From: Lithobates sylvaticus
Taxonomy: Eukaryota > Chordata > Amphibia > Anura > Ranidae
DNA length: 64,000 nt
Direction: 5' to 3'
Assembly: GCA_028564925.1 (NCBI GenBank)
Contig: CM053034.1
Location: forward strand, 89,881,160-89,945,159
The notes below the pieces were generated by a model. The model saw only the letters and a program-made list of their open reading frames with translations. It made no database searches and had not been told where the DNA came from. Positions 10,885-23,300 of this stretch are shown here, piece by piece. A program made the position numbers and the translations under genes. Position 1 is the first letter of the stretch. Every line of letters starts with the position of its first letter.

Positions 10885-11803
10885 AGAGACGCCTCTGGGT
10901 GTACCTTTCATCATAAGCCTTGTTGATTCCTCTCCAAAAGTAGCATTTATGGTTTTGGCCAAAGAGCTTAATTTTGGTATCATCACTCCAAATGACTTTG
11001 TGCAAGAGGGTTGGAGGCTTGTCTCTGTGCTGCTTGGCATATTGTAGATGGTTTACTTTGTGGCATTTGCGTAGTAATAGCTTTCTTCTGGCGACTCGAC
11101 CATGCAGCCCATCTTTCTTCAAGTGCCTCCTTAATGTGCAAAGTTATTTGTGGGTTTTTCCTTGCATCCTGAACAATTTTCCTGGCAGTTGTGGCTGACA
11201 TTTTAGATGGTCTACCTGACCGTGGTTTGGTTTCAACAGAACCCCTCATTTTCCACTTCTTGTTCAAGAGTTTGAACACTGCTGATTGACATTCTCAATT
11301 CCTTTGATATCTTTTTATATCCCTTCATGTCCCTTTCCTGTTTTATACAGTTCAACTACCTTTTCCTGCAGGGGAAAGACATTTTTTTTGCTTTCCCCAT
11401 GACTCAGAATCCAGAAACATCAGTGCAGCACTGTATGAAAGATGCAAGGGTCTGTCAGGAGTCCAGACACTCATTCACCTTTTATACACACACACTAATT
11501 ACAAGCAAACAGATCACAAGCAAGGATGATTACCTTTAATAGCCATTTAAACCCCTTTGTGTCAACTTGTGTGCATGTTATCAGGCCAAAATCACCAGGG
11601 TATGTAAACTTTTGACCAGGGTCATTTGGGTAGTTTCTGTTGCCATTATGATTTAAAAAGAGTATACACAGATTGATAATTAATTGCTTCAGCCAAACAC
11701 TAACCATGAGTGAAAGAAATGTTTTTGTGTTATTCATAGTCTCTAAAAAATGGCCAAGAAATCATAAATTCTGCCAGGGTATGTAAACTTAAGTGCACAA
11801 CTG
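10885..11803 (-). pseudogene. Tc1/mariner element with IR/DR termini, 3'-truncated, broken transposase
   Basis: On the minus strand the element starts at 11803 beside a TA. It has an outer repeat with AGTTTACATACCCTGG at 11768-11792 and the same string again as an inner direct repeat near 11595-11610, the IR/DR layout of Sleeping Beauty-type elements. The transposase follows in two frames. A helix-turn-helix and GRPR-like segment (TKPRSGRPSK, 11279-10983) overlaps a catalytic segment (VIWSDDTKIKLFG, 11122-10877) that holds the first catalytic Asp. Homology stops near 10885, so the other two catalytic residues and the second terminus are missing. At least one frameshift separates the frames. 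Confidence 0.85.
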
Positions 11804-11805
11804 TA

Positions 11806-12058
11806 TATGGCTTACACCTATAGCAAGAGCATTATCAAACTTTAGTCAGAGTTGCACAGTTTGTTTGTAGCTACATATTCCCCTCACCTTTATAGACAGT
11901 TTTTGGTAAAGGTGAACAGCGAAGAATTGGAGCCTTATTATTACTATTTGGGTTAATGATAGGTTTTTGTTGCATACCTTTGCCACATGAAACCACACTG
12001 TCATATCAAGGCCCCTCTGCAAAGTCTGGCTCCTAACCTAGTTTCCAACCTGAGACAT
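11806..12058. other. No recognised feature
   Basis: Short AT-rich stretch between a Tc1 fragment and a MITE. I see no gene signal. Confidence 0.4.
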
Positions 12059-12356
12059 AGGTGTTGATTTAATAAAGGCACATAGACTGTTAATTTTGCA
12101 ATTAAGAAAGTTCCACTTTGCAAGGAAATTTGCCTCTAGAGCTTAGTGAATGAGGCAAAGCACTTCCATCACTGAAACATGTGCGAAATGTTGTTTATTA
12201 TCTTTCTTGTACGTTTTGGTTAATTGGTTATTGGTTTGGTTATTCTTTGCAAAGTGAAACGTCACTATATTTAAAAAGCTCTGGGGCAAGTTCTGTTACC
12301 GAGTACAACTTCCATTGCAAAGTTAACAGCCTATTTGCCTTTAGTAAATCAACCTC
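12059..12356. mobile_element. MITE with GTTGATTTAMTAAAGGCA termini
   Basis: The left end (12062-12092) reads TTGATTTAATAAAGGCACAT. The right end, inverted from 12356, reads TTGATTTACTAAAGGCAAAT, giving terminal inverted repeats of about 30 bp that continue into AACTTTGCAA-type sequence. There is no coding capacity. A degraded relative may begin near 29260. The superfamily is unknown to me. Confidence 0.65.
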
Positions 12357-13505
12357 ATATAGCAATAAATACATCAAGAGTCGGCACACCTTGGAGGTAG
12401 CAACATTCTCTTTGAAGATACAGAAAAACATTAGAAGTTAAACTTTGTGTAAGGGCAGATGAATTATCCCTGTATGTATGTGTACCAATTCTTACAAAAC
12501 AAAGCAAAATGGCAATTTCTCAGATACATTTATAACTAGCAAAGGTAAGGGGCACATGGGTACACATGCCCGCACACAGAACATTACAGGACATTCACTA
12601 GCACACTGAATAGCTGATTAGGGTTAGAGCCTTTGTCGGGTTTCGTGAAAATTTCCCCTCGTTTCTTGTGGGAGCAGGTTGTAGTAGAAAATCTCTCCAG
12701 TGGGAATGCAGGTAAATAATACATATTTATTTTTTGGAGTAAGAAAGGGTTAAAACTTCTGACAAGTAAACACGAAGGATGAGCAAACCAGGCTGGGTTT
12801 GGGTCGTAAAAGGTTGATAAAACCCAGCTGGAAGTCTGCAAACACCTAACTTAGTGGCAAATCTCATTGAGGTCTATGGGAGGCAAAACTAGCTATTTTG
12901 AGGGGCTTTTGTCAAGGCTAATAAGCAAGGACATAGAGAGCGCTGGTCACTGCCATAGGAAATGTGCACCAATGCAAAAAAATTCAGTTCAGCAGGGAGA
13001 GGGTTTTTTATGCAGCTTGGGCAACATGGAAAATATACAAATACTTTCGATAAAATGCTTGGGGGTATCTAAAGCTGCATGTAAACAGTTATAGAACAGT
13101 ATGATGTAGTCCTTTAAAAGGAATGGGAAAGAAGGGGAAAACGTATGTGGTGTTCCTCCTAGGGTTCCAACCGGACCTTTATCCAGGCATGCAGACCAAT
13201 GATTGTCTTCTGGGTTCTCTAGCTGCTTTTACATTCTAGCAGCCGGGGATTTCCTTCTCAGGTTGAACTAAAATCTTATCCCTAACAATTATAGGCAGAA
13301 GTATTAACGTTTTCCTACTGTATGCAAAACTAAAACTAAAATATTGGGATTCATTTGAACATATTATTTTTTTTGTTTTTTGTTTTTTAAATCTACAAAT
13401 CATATTGTTGATACATACATATACCTATCTATATAATATAATATAATAAGATGAGCATATTTAACTTTACAGAGGCTACAGGATGTCAATGTTTTTTTAA
13501 AGCAG
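12357..13505. other. Long stretch without recognised gene
   Basis: AT-rich non-coding DNA with short ATATAATA runs near 13430-13450. I found no exon with convincing splice sites and no paired terminal repeats. Confidence 0.4.
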
Positions 13506-13509
13506 TGTT

Positions 13510-14173
13510 CCGCCTGGGTAAAAAAAATATTTTGAAAAAAAAAAAAAAAAAAAAGCAATATTTTTTACTTTTCGCTATAATAAATATACCCCAAAAATAT
13601 AGAAAAAAAAATATTTTTTCCTCAGTTTATTCCGATATGTATTCTTCTACATATTTTTTTTTAAAAATCGCAGTAAGCGTATATTGATGGGTTTGCGCAA
13701 AAGTTATAGCGTCTACAAAATAGGGGATAGTTTTATTCCATTTTTATTATTATATTATATTATAAAAATGTTTTTATTAGTAATGGCGGTGATCTGCAAT
13801 TTTTTGTGTGACTGTGACATTATGGTGGACACATAGGACACTTTTGACACTATTTTGGGACCATTGTCATTTATACAGCGATCAGTGCTATAAAAATGCA
13901 CCGATTACTGTGTAAATGACACTGGCAGGGAAGGGGTTAAACACTAGGGGGCGATGAAGGGGTTAAGTGTGTCCAAGGCAGTGATTCTAACTGTGGGGGG
14001 GATGGGCTTCCACTCACATCGGGTCCCCGGTACCACGGGCACGGTCACGCTGTACACGGTGGGCACGCGCCCGCTAGCCCCACCAAATAAAAGGGACATA
14101 CAGGTACGCCCTTTTTACCATTGCTGCCATTGTGCCGACGTATATCGGCGTGCAGCGGCCGGCAAGTAGTTAA
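13510..14173 (+). mobile_element. TTAA-family element, 5'-truncated copy
   Basis: From TTTTACTTTTCGCTATAATAAA onwards it matches the copies at 1128-1896 and, inverted, 53280-54288, including GTCTACAAAATAGGGGATAG and CACTAGGGGGCGATGA. It ends in AGTAGTTAA with TTAA at 14170-14173. An A run of about 19 lies near its left edge. Confidence 0.75.
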
Positions 14174-14701
14174 TGACATTACTAGTTAAGCATGGAAGAA
14201 AAACTATAATCCCAGTATCACTTTTCCTGTCAGGATTTTATTGCTGTCAAGCCCCCCCCCCCCAGGTAGATTCATCCTGTGAATTTATGCAGGTGACCAC
14301 TGTCAACAGAATAGAAAATGAGGGGAATTCGAAGGTAAATCTTCCAATGAGGACATCTGTTTCAGTGACAACTGCCTAAAAGCAGAATCTCCTTAAAACC
14401 TTCCCACCTTTGACAGCCGGGTGGGCCTTTTCGTCCTTCTGAGTGGGCATCACATGACGTCCTCAGACGTGCAGTGGTGCGATATGTCATGGACACAGCC
14501 AATGACTGATCACTATATTGGCCCAAAAAATCCTGACAAAAAATTTACTTCAAAAAATCTGCCGTGCTTCTTACTATATACCTTGGACTGTCTACTTTCC
14601 AAGAAGGGGTAATTTTGTGCTATCCTGGCATTTTTGGGCCTCAAGAAAAGAGATACAGTAGGCCGCCAGTACATCAGTATTGATTGATTTTCAGATACAC
14701 A
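14174..14701. other. No recognised gene
   Basis: Non-coding sequence with a 10-12 base C run near 14251. Nothing supports an exon. Confidence 0.4.
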
Positions 14702-14741
14702 TACAGTTGGTATAGAAAAGAATCACCCTTCTTTAAAATAA

Positions 14742-15226
14742 TCACATTTTGGTGCTTTGCAGCCTGAAATGAACACACACACAGTTTTTTCCAGCTGTAT
14801 TTAATGCAAAAGGATCACCCACTGGTGTCAGTATTTTTTTTGAATCACCTTTTGCTTTAATTACAGTCTTTAGCCTGTTGGGATATGTTTCTACAAATTT
14901 TGCACATCTACACTTTGCAATATTTGCCCACTCTTCTTTGCAGAGCTGCTCAAGTTCTGTAAATTTGATGGTGACCATTAGTGGAATGCAGTCTTCAAGT
15001 CATTCCACAGATTTTAAATGGGGTTTAAGTCTGTGCTCTGACTAGGCCATGCAAGAACATTCACCCTTTTCCCCTTCAACCACTGTGTGGTCATTTTTGC
15101 TATGTGCTTTGGGTCATTGTCATGTTGGAAGGTAAACCTTCTTCCCATTGACAACTTTCTGGCAGAGGGCAGCAGATTTTCCTGAAGAATTTGATGGTAT
15201 TTTGTCCCACTCATCTTTCTTTTATC
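14742..15226 (-). pseudogene. Tc1 transposase, C-terminal half
   Basis: On the minus strand, 15214-15014 encodes the second catalytic Asp in a DNDPKH motif and the SQSTDLNPI motif that precedes the final catalytic Glu. 14978-14742 encodes the C-terminal segment (EEWANIAKCRCAKFVETYP), in another frame. The catalytic core is therefore cut by the hAT insertion from the N-terminal half at 26279-26950, and it also carries a frame break. It cannot make a protein as it stands. Confidence 0.85.
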
Positions 15227-15829
15227 CTGACAAGTAGGGATGAGCCGAACACCCCCGGGTTCGGTTCGAACCAGAACCTTCGAACGGACCGAAAGTATGC
15301 CTGTGAAGTGGCATGTGTTTTCCCGTGTTTAGAACTGTCCTTGCACAAAATGACATATTGTAAAGGAAAACAAAGAAGCCATTTAAAACCACTTGCGGCT
15401 TTAGGTTTGATCTTAAGTAGAATCTGAACAGGTACATTATGAAGTGTAGCTCCATCCCAAAAAAAATCTATTTTTAAGCTTTTTGGAGAACATAGGGAGG
15501 GGTTATCACCCCTGTAACATTTGCTGTCTTTGCACATCTGTTCAGAACATGTCACCTCACTTTCCGTCCCAATGATAAATGTTTTTTGGAAAAGTGGGGT
15601 TTTAATTGAAACAAGGATTGGTGATAAAGTATCAGTAGAGAGGAGATACCTTTTTCCCAAATTAATCTAACAGGATAGAATTTCCCTTCCTAGGGTAGAT
15701 TTCCTCTCACTTCCTGTTTTCTCTTTCCATTTGCAAGTAGGAGTCGTTTGTAAGTTGGATGTTTGAAAGTAGGGCCTGGCGTATATACTCTGCAGAAATT
15801 TGCCCTATTAGATGTTGGTGTAGCCACAA

Positions 15830-16975
15830 GACTGGTGGGCACAGGAATGGGCCCTGCTGTGAGTTAATAGATCAAGATTTGTAATTGCATGCACCTGTTG
15901 AACAGGGCAGAAAAATTGGGGGTGGTGGTGGTGGTGGTGGTGGTGGACGGTTTTGCCACAAGACTGTAAGCTCTCACAGTTACTCTTGGTGGGCGCAGGA
16001 ATGGGCCCTGCTGTGAGTTATTAGATCAAGATTTGTAATTGCAAGCACCTGATGAACAGGGCAGAAAAATTGGGCCTTTGGCGGTGGTGGTGGACGGTGT
16101 TGCCACAAGACTGTAGGCCCTCATAGTTACTCTTGGTGGGCGCAGGAATGGGCCCTGCTGTGAACTATTAGATCAAGATTTGTAATTACCCGCCCCTGTT
16201 AAACAGGGGCTGAAAAATTGTGCCTTAGGCACTGGTGCTGGTGCCACAACACTGCAACCCCTCACAGAGACTGTACTTGGAGCACAGCAGTCACACGTGT
16301 TGCGAAGCATTTTTTTAAAAAATTGTAAGTACACGCCCCTGTTAAACAGGGGCTGAAAAATTGTGCCTTAGGCACTGGTGCTGGTGCCACAACACTGCAA
16401 CACGGCCCTCACAGAGACTGTACTTGGAGCACAGCAGTCACACGTGTTGCGAAGCATTTTTTTAAAAAATTGTAAGTACACGCCCCTGTTAAACAGGGGC
16501 TGAAAAATTGTGCCTTAGGCACTGGTGCTGGTGCCACAACACTGCAACACGGCCCTCACAGAGACTGTACTTGGAGCACAGCAGTCACACGTGTTGCGAA
16601 GCATTTTTTTAAAAAATTGTAAGTACACGCCCCTGTTAAACAGGGGCTGAAAAAAAATTGTGCCTTAGGCACTGGTGCTGGTGCCACAACACTGCAACAC
16701 GGCCCTCACAGAGACTGTACTTGGAGCACAGCAGTCACACGTGTTGCGAAGCATTTTTTTAAAAAATTGTAAGTACACGCCCCTGTTAAACAGGGGCTGA
16801 AAAATTGTGCCTTAGGCACTGGTGCTGGTGCCACAACACTGCAACACGGCCCTCACAGAGACTGTACTTGGAGCACAGCAGTCACACGTGTTGCGAAGCA
16901 TTTTTATAAAAAATTGTAAGTACACGCCCCTGTTAAACAGGGGCTGAAAAATTGTGCCTTAGGCACTGGTGCTGT
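15830..16975 (+). repeat. Tandem arrays on the 3' side of the hAT transposase
   Basis: Two related arrays adjoin. At 15830-16200 there are about 2.5 units of roughly 150 bp with AGGAATGGGCCCTGCTGTGA and GTGGTGGTGG runs. At 16200-16975 there are five to six units of about 146 bp with CGCCCCTGTTAAACAGGGGC (a perfect hairpin, CCCCTGTTAAACAGGGG) and TGCCTTAGGCACTGGTGCTG. The units differ by few bases, so the array expanded recently. They are transcribed downstream if the transposase is expressed. Confidence 0.9.
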
Positions 16976-17133
16976 GGCATGGATCATTGAGGAGGAGGAA
17001 GAGGATAGTCAGTGAACATAAGAGGACAGTCACTCAGCATCAGCATAGGCAGTCTTGAAGGGATGTGACATTAAAAATTATTCGGTTATATCCGCCTCAG
17101 GTGCCTGGTAGCTGGTGGTGATCCAAGACTGAT

Positions 17134-20100
17134 TCATTTGATGAATGTCAGTCGATCAACCGAGGCGGTGGACAGGCGCACCCTATGATCAGTCACAAAT
17201 CCTCCAGCAGCACTGAATGTGCGTTCGGAAAGAACGCTGGAGGCAGGACAGGCCAGTAGCTCAATTGCATACTGTGCAAGCTCTGGCCAGTGATCCATCC
17301 TCAGGACCCAGTAAGCCAGAGGATTTTCGGTGGGAAAGGTGTCCAAGTCTGACCTTGCCCCAAGGTATTCCTGCACCATGTATATCAGACGCTGGCGATG
17401 GTTGCTGGAACCGATCATACCTTGGGGCTGCGGACTAAAAAATTGTCTGAACGCATCGGTCAGACGTCCACCTTCCCCACCGCTCCTTCTGCCACTGACC
17501 GAAGCCTCAGCAACTCGTCGCCCAGGACCAGGAGTTTGTAGCCTCCCAGTTTCTGGGAACGCGTTGCACAGACCTTTCTGCAAGGCCTCCCTGAGATGTC
17601 TCATCCTCTGCTCCCTCTGCGACGGCAAGATAAGGTCCGCAACCTTACCCTTGTACCGCGGATCAAGGAGAGTGGCCAGCCAGTAATGGTCCCTCTCCTT
17701 GATCCGAAGAACACGAGGATCCTTCCGCAGGCTTTGCAGGATCAGGGAGGCCATGCAGCGTAGGTTAGCTGAGGCATTCGGTCCGGAGTCTTCTGGGTCA
17801 CTGAGGATGACATGATCGCCAGCCACCTCCTCCCAGCCACGTACAAGTCCACTGGCTTGTTGGGACTGTACATCATCCCTAAAAGACTGCTGCTGCTGAT
17901 GCTGAGTGCCAGGCTCCACCTCCATGCTCACACAATCCTCCTCCTCCTCCTCCTCCTCCTCCTCCTCATCCTCTTCCTGTGTGATGGGTGGGACAGAAGG
18001 AACACTGTCCGGATAAAGGGGGCCTTGAGAGGCAAGGAAGTCCTCCTCTTCCTGCCTCTGTTCTGCCTCAAGTGCCCTGTCCATTATCCCACGCAGCGTA
18101 TGCTCCAACAGGTGGACAAGAGGGACAGTGTCACTGATGCATGCACTGTCACTGCTCACCATCCTCGTGGCCTCCTCAAATGGTGAGAGGACAGTGCATG
18201 CATCCCTGATCATGCTCCACTGACGTGGGAAAAAAAACCCAAGCTCCCCTGACCCCTGTCCTGGTGCCGTAGTCGCAAAGGTACTCATTGATGGCCCTCT
18301 GCTGCGTGTGCAGTCGCTGCAGCATGGCCAACGTTGAGTTCCACCTGGTGGGCATGTCAGATATTAGGCGGTTCTTGGGCAGGTTCAGCTCCTTTTGCAG
18401 CTCAGTCAGCCGAGCACTGGCATTATAAGATCGGCGGAAATGCACACAGACTTTCCTGGCCTGCCTCAGGACATCCTGTAAGCCTGGGAACCTGCCCAAG
18501 AACCGCTGCACCACCAGGTTGAGGACGTGAGCCATGCAGGGCACATGGGTGAGCTGCCCCTGTCGCAGGGCGGAGAGGAGGTTGGTGCCATTGTCAGAAA
18601 CGACCATTCCTGGCTTAAGCTGACGTGGCGTCAACCACCTCTCGGCCTGCCCCTGCAGAGCTGCCAGAACCTCTGGCCCAGTGTGGCTCCTGTCCCCCAA
18701 ACACACCAGCGCAAGCACGGCATGGCATCTTTTTGCCTGCGTACTTGCGTAGCCCCTTGTACGCCTACGGAGCACCGCTGGTTCCAAGGACAGAGCACTG
18801 GAGGAAGAAGAAGAGGAGGGGGTGGAGGGAGAGGTGTGTCACAACCAGTAGCAGTAGTCGCGTTTTGGAGGCGTGGTGGCGGAACAACCTCCAACACTAC
18901 TGCACCTTGTCCTGCATCCCTCCCAGCTGCCAATAGAGTGACCCAATGGGCCGTGAAAGAAAGGTACCGTCCCTGTCCATGCCTGCTGGACCATGAGTCA
19001 GCGGTAATATGCACCTTACCGCTGACCGCCCTGTCCAGCGAGGCATGGACATTGCCCTCCACATGCCGGTAGAGAGACGGAATCGCCTTCCGCGAGAAAA
19101 AGTGGCGTTTGGGAACCTGCCACTGAGGAACCGCACATTGAACAAACTCACGGAAGGGGGCCGAGTCTACCAACTGAAAAGGCAGCAGTTGAAGTGCTAG
19201 CAATTTAGCAAGGCTAGCATTCAACCGCTGGGCATGTGGATGGCTGGGAGTGTACTTCTTTCTACGGTCCAGCAGCTGGGGCAGGGAAATTTGCCTGCTG
19301 CATTCGGACGTCGGTGTACTGCAAGTACTTGGTTGTGACACACCGAATTCTACACCTTCAGTCCTCTCAGAGCAGCTTTCAGAGAGGACTGAAGGTGTAG
19401 TGGGGATGGAGATCCCAGCTGAGGAGGAGCAAGGAGAGGTCCGCTTAGTTCTTTGGTGTGGGTCTTTTATGTGTGCCTGCCAACGAGCTGCATGGCAGGT
19501 CGCCATATGTCTGGTCATGCTTGTCGTGCCCAAGCGGCTGATGTTTTGGCCACGCGAGATACGCTTGAGACAAATATTGCAAATAGCAGTGGTGCGATCT
19601 GCTGCACTCGTCTCAAAAAAGGCCCACACCAAAGAACTTTTCTGATAACGTGCAGAGGCAGCGCCCTGCACAGGCGGAGCTCTGCGGTGTTGTACAGTTG
19701 CTGTGCTGGCCTCTACCTGGCCTCCAGGGGGCATCCTGCCTCGTTGGACATGTGACGCCGCATCCTCCTCCTCCTCGTCCTCCTCCTCATCCTCTCTCCC
19801 TTGAGGCACCCACGTGGAGTCAGTGACCTCATCATCCCTCCCTCTTCACCACTAGAGCAAACCTGGCAGTAAGCTGCAGCTGGTGGAACTGTACTGCCAG
19901 ATTCCTCAAGCTGGGTATCGTCATCCGAGCCTTCGAATCGTTGGGCATCCTCCTGGAGCATGTACCCAACACTGTGCTCAAAGAGTTCGGGGGACTCCTC
20001 AGGAGGACATGGTGGGTCTAGGGAAGGGGTGGCTGATGATGCTCTGTCAGTACCCTGAGCCTGGGTGAGAGAGGATGAGGAGGATGAGGAGGGCTTGGTC

Positions 20101-20303
20101 ATCCATTCTACCAAGCCTTCAGCATGATGCGGCTCCACATGTCCAGCTGCCGAAAACAAAGACGCGCGTGTCCCATGGCCACGTGCTGATGACGATGCAC
20201 GACCACGTCCACGTCCACGGCCACGTCCACTAGAAACAGAGCCTGTCTGCCCTGTGTTCTTGGCTCTGCACGCTCTGCCTCCCCTTGGCGGTCTTCCAGC
20301 CAT
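17134..20303 (-). pseudogene. hAT transposase with BED zinc finger, broken by few frameshifts
   Basis: The frames run 20303-19713, 19809-18631, 18787-18176 and 18288-17134 in order, each overlapping the next, so about three frameshifts interrupt one gene of some 1000 codons. The start has a Gly/Arg-rich basic stretch (RGRGRGRGRASSSARG). Then come acidic stretches, a BED finger (SLVWAFFETSAADRTTAICN, with C-x2-C and H-x4-H), the DDE core (ITADSWSSRHGQGRYLSFTA; VVSDNGTNLLSALRQG; MAHVLNLVVQRFL) and the C-terminal dimerisation motif (LLACPASSVLSERTFSAAGG). An insert of about ten Glu comes from a CTC triplet run near 17940-17965. Otherwise little decayed, so relatively young. The host ZBED genes arose from such transposases, but the intact termini and satellites here argue against domestication. 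Confidence 0.9.
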
Positions 20304-20319
20304 TGTAGTCGGTAGTCCT

Positions 20320-23300
20320 GTGGGTGCTGCTGAGAAGAAAATATAGGAGCTCTGTGTGATGCCACTAACACACTAGAAGTCCTATGGGTGCTTCTGCAAA
20401 GAAAATAGAGGAGCTCTGTGTGATGCCACTAACACACTAGAAGTCCTGTGGGTGCTTCTGCAAAGAAAATAGAGGAGCTCTGTGTGATGCCACTAACACA
20501 CTAGAAGTCCTATAGGTGCTTCTGCAAAGAAAATATAGGAGCTCTGTGTGATGCCACTAACACACTAGAAGTCCTGTGGGTGCTGCTGAGAAGATACTAT
20601 AGGAGCTCTGTGTGATGCCACTAACACACTAGAAGTCCTATGGGTGCTTCTGCAAAGAAAATAGAGGAGCTCTGTGTGATGCCACTAACACACTAGAAGT
20701 CCTGTGGGTGCTTCTGCAAAGAAAATAGAGGAGCTCTGTGTGATGCCACTAACACACTAGAAGTCCTGTGGGTGCTGCTGAGAAGAATATATAGGAGCTC
20801 TGTGTGATGCCACTAACACACTAGAAGTCCTATGGGTGCTTCTGCAAAGAAAATAGAGGAGCTCTGTGTGATGCCACTAACACACTAGAAGTCCTGTTGG
20901 GTGCTTCTGCAAAGAAAATAGAGGAGCTCTGAGTGATGCCACTAACACACTAGAAGTCCTGTGGGTGCTTCTGCAAAGAAAATAGAGGAGCTCTGTGTGA
21001 TGCCACTAACACACTAGAAGTCCTATGGGTGCTTCTGCAAAGAAAATAGAGGAGCTCTGTGTGCTGCCACTAACACACTATAAGTCCTGTGGGTGCTTCT
21101 GCAAAGAAAATAGAGGAGCTCTGTGTGATGCCACTAACACACTAGAAGTCCTATAGGTGCTTCTGCAAAGAAAATATAGGAGCTCTGTGTGATGCCACTA
21201 ACACACTAGAAGTCCTGTGGGTGCTGCTGAGAAGAATATATAGGAGCTCTGTGTGATGCCACTAACACACTAGAAGTCCTATGGGTGCTTCTGCAAAGAA
21301 AATAGAGGAGCTCTGTGTGATGCCACTAACACACTAGAAGTCCTATGGGTGCTTCTGCAAAGAAAATAGAGGAGCTCTGTGTGATGCCACTAACACACTA
21401 GAAGTCCTGTGGGTGCTTCTGCAAAGAAAATAGAGGAGCTCTGTGTGATGCCACTAACACACTAGAAGTCCTATGGGTGCTTCTGCAAAGAAAATAGAGG
21501 AGCTCTGTGTGATGCCACTAACACACTAGAAGTCCTGTGGGTGCTGCTGAGAAGAATATATAGGAGCTCTGTGTGATGCCACTAACACACTAGAAGTCCT
21601 ATGGGTGCTTCTGCAAAGAAAATAGAGGAGCTCTGTGTGATGCCACTAACACACTAGAAGTCCTGTGGGTGCTTCTGCAAAGAAAATAGAGGAGCTCTGT
21701 GTGATGCCACTAACACACTAGAAGTCCAGTGGGTGCTGCTGAGAAGAATAGATAGGAGCTCTGTGTGATGCCACTAACACACTAGAAGTCCTATGGGTGC
21801 TTCTGCAAAGAAAATAGAGGAGCTCTGTGTGATGCCACTAACACACTAGAAGTCCTGTGGGTGCTTCTGCAAAGAAAATAGAGGAGCTCTGTGTGATGCC
21901 ACTAACACACTAGAAGTCCTGTGGGTGCTTCTGCAAAGAAAATAGAGGAGCTCTGTGTGATGCCACTAACACACTAGAAGTCCTATGGGTGCTTCTGCAA
22001 AGAAAATAGAGGAGCTCTGTGTGATGCCACTAACACACTAGAAGTCCTGTGGGTGCTTCTGCAAAGAAAATAGAGGAGATCTGTGTGATGCCACTAACAC
22101 ACTAGAAGTCCTATAGGTGCTTCTGCAAAGAAAATATAGGAGCTCTGTGTGATGCCACTAACACACTAGAAGTCCTGTGGGTGCTGCTGAGAAGAATATA
22201 TAGGAGCTCTGTGTGATGCCACTAACACACTAGAAGTCCTATGGGTGCTTCTGCAAAGAAAATAGAGGAGCTCTGTGTGATGCCACTAACACACTAGAAG
22301 TCCTATGGGTGCTTCTGCAAAGAAAATAGAGGAGCTCTGTGTGATGCCACTAACACACTAGAAGTCCTGTGGGTGCTTCTGCAAAGAAAATAGAGGAGCT
22401 CTGTGTGATGCCACTAACACACTAGAAGTCCTATGGGTGCTTCTGCAAAGAAAATAGAGGAGCTCTGTGTGATGCCACTAACACACTAGAAGTCCTGTGG
22501 GTGCTTCTGCGAAGAAAATAGAGGAGCTCTGTGTGATGCCACTAACACACTAGAAGTCCCCTGTGGGTGCTTCTGCAAAGAAAATAGAGGAGCTCTGTGT
22601 GATGCCACTAACACACTAGAAGTCCTGTGGGTGCTTCTGCAAAGAAAATAGAGGAGCTCTGTGTGATGCCACTAACACACTAGAAGTCCTGTGGGTGCTG
22701 CTGAGAAGAATATATAGGAGCTCTGTGTGATGCCACTAACACACTAGAAGTCCTGTGGGTGCTTATGCAAAGAAAATAGAGGAGCTCTGTGTGATGGGAC
22801 TAACACACTTCAAGTCCTATAGGTGCTTCTGGGAAGAAAATATTGCTCTGTGTGTGTAATGGGACTAACACACTTCAAGTCCTATAGGTGCTTCTGGGAA
22901 GAAAATATAGCTCTGTGTGTGTAATGGGACTAACACACTTCAAGTCCTATAGGTGCCTCTGGGAACAAAATATAGGAGCTCTGCCTGCCTGCCACGAACA
23001 CACTACAAGTCCTATAGGTGCTTCTGGTAACAAAATATAGGAGCTCTGCCTGCCTGCCACTAACACACTACAAGTCCTATAGGTGCTTCTGGGAAGAAAA
23101 TATAGCTCTGTGTGTGTAATGGGACTAACACACTTCAAGTCCTATAAGTGCTTCTGGGAACAAAATATAGGAGCTCTGCCTGCCTGCCACGAACACACTA
23201 CAAGTCCTATAGGTGCTTCTGGGAAGAAAATATAGCTCTGTGTGTGTAATGGGACTAACACACTTCAAGTCCTATAGGTGCTTCTGGGAAGAAAATATAG

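Noticed and set aside
12165-12195. Hammerhead-like CACTGAAACATGTGCG string
   Set aside because: GAAAC and a palindrome are present, but no CUGANGA or stem II; it lies within a MITE.
17134-20303. Domesticated ZBED-type host gene
   Set aside because: It has frameshifts, a transposon border and target duplication, and satellite arrays; it is a transposon, not a host gene.
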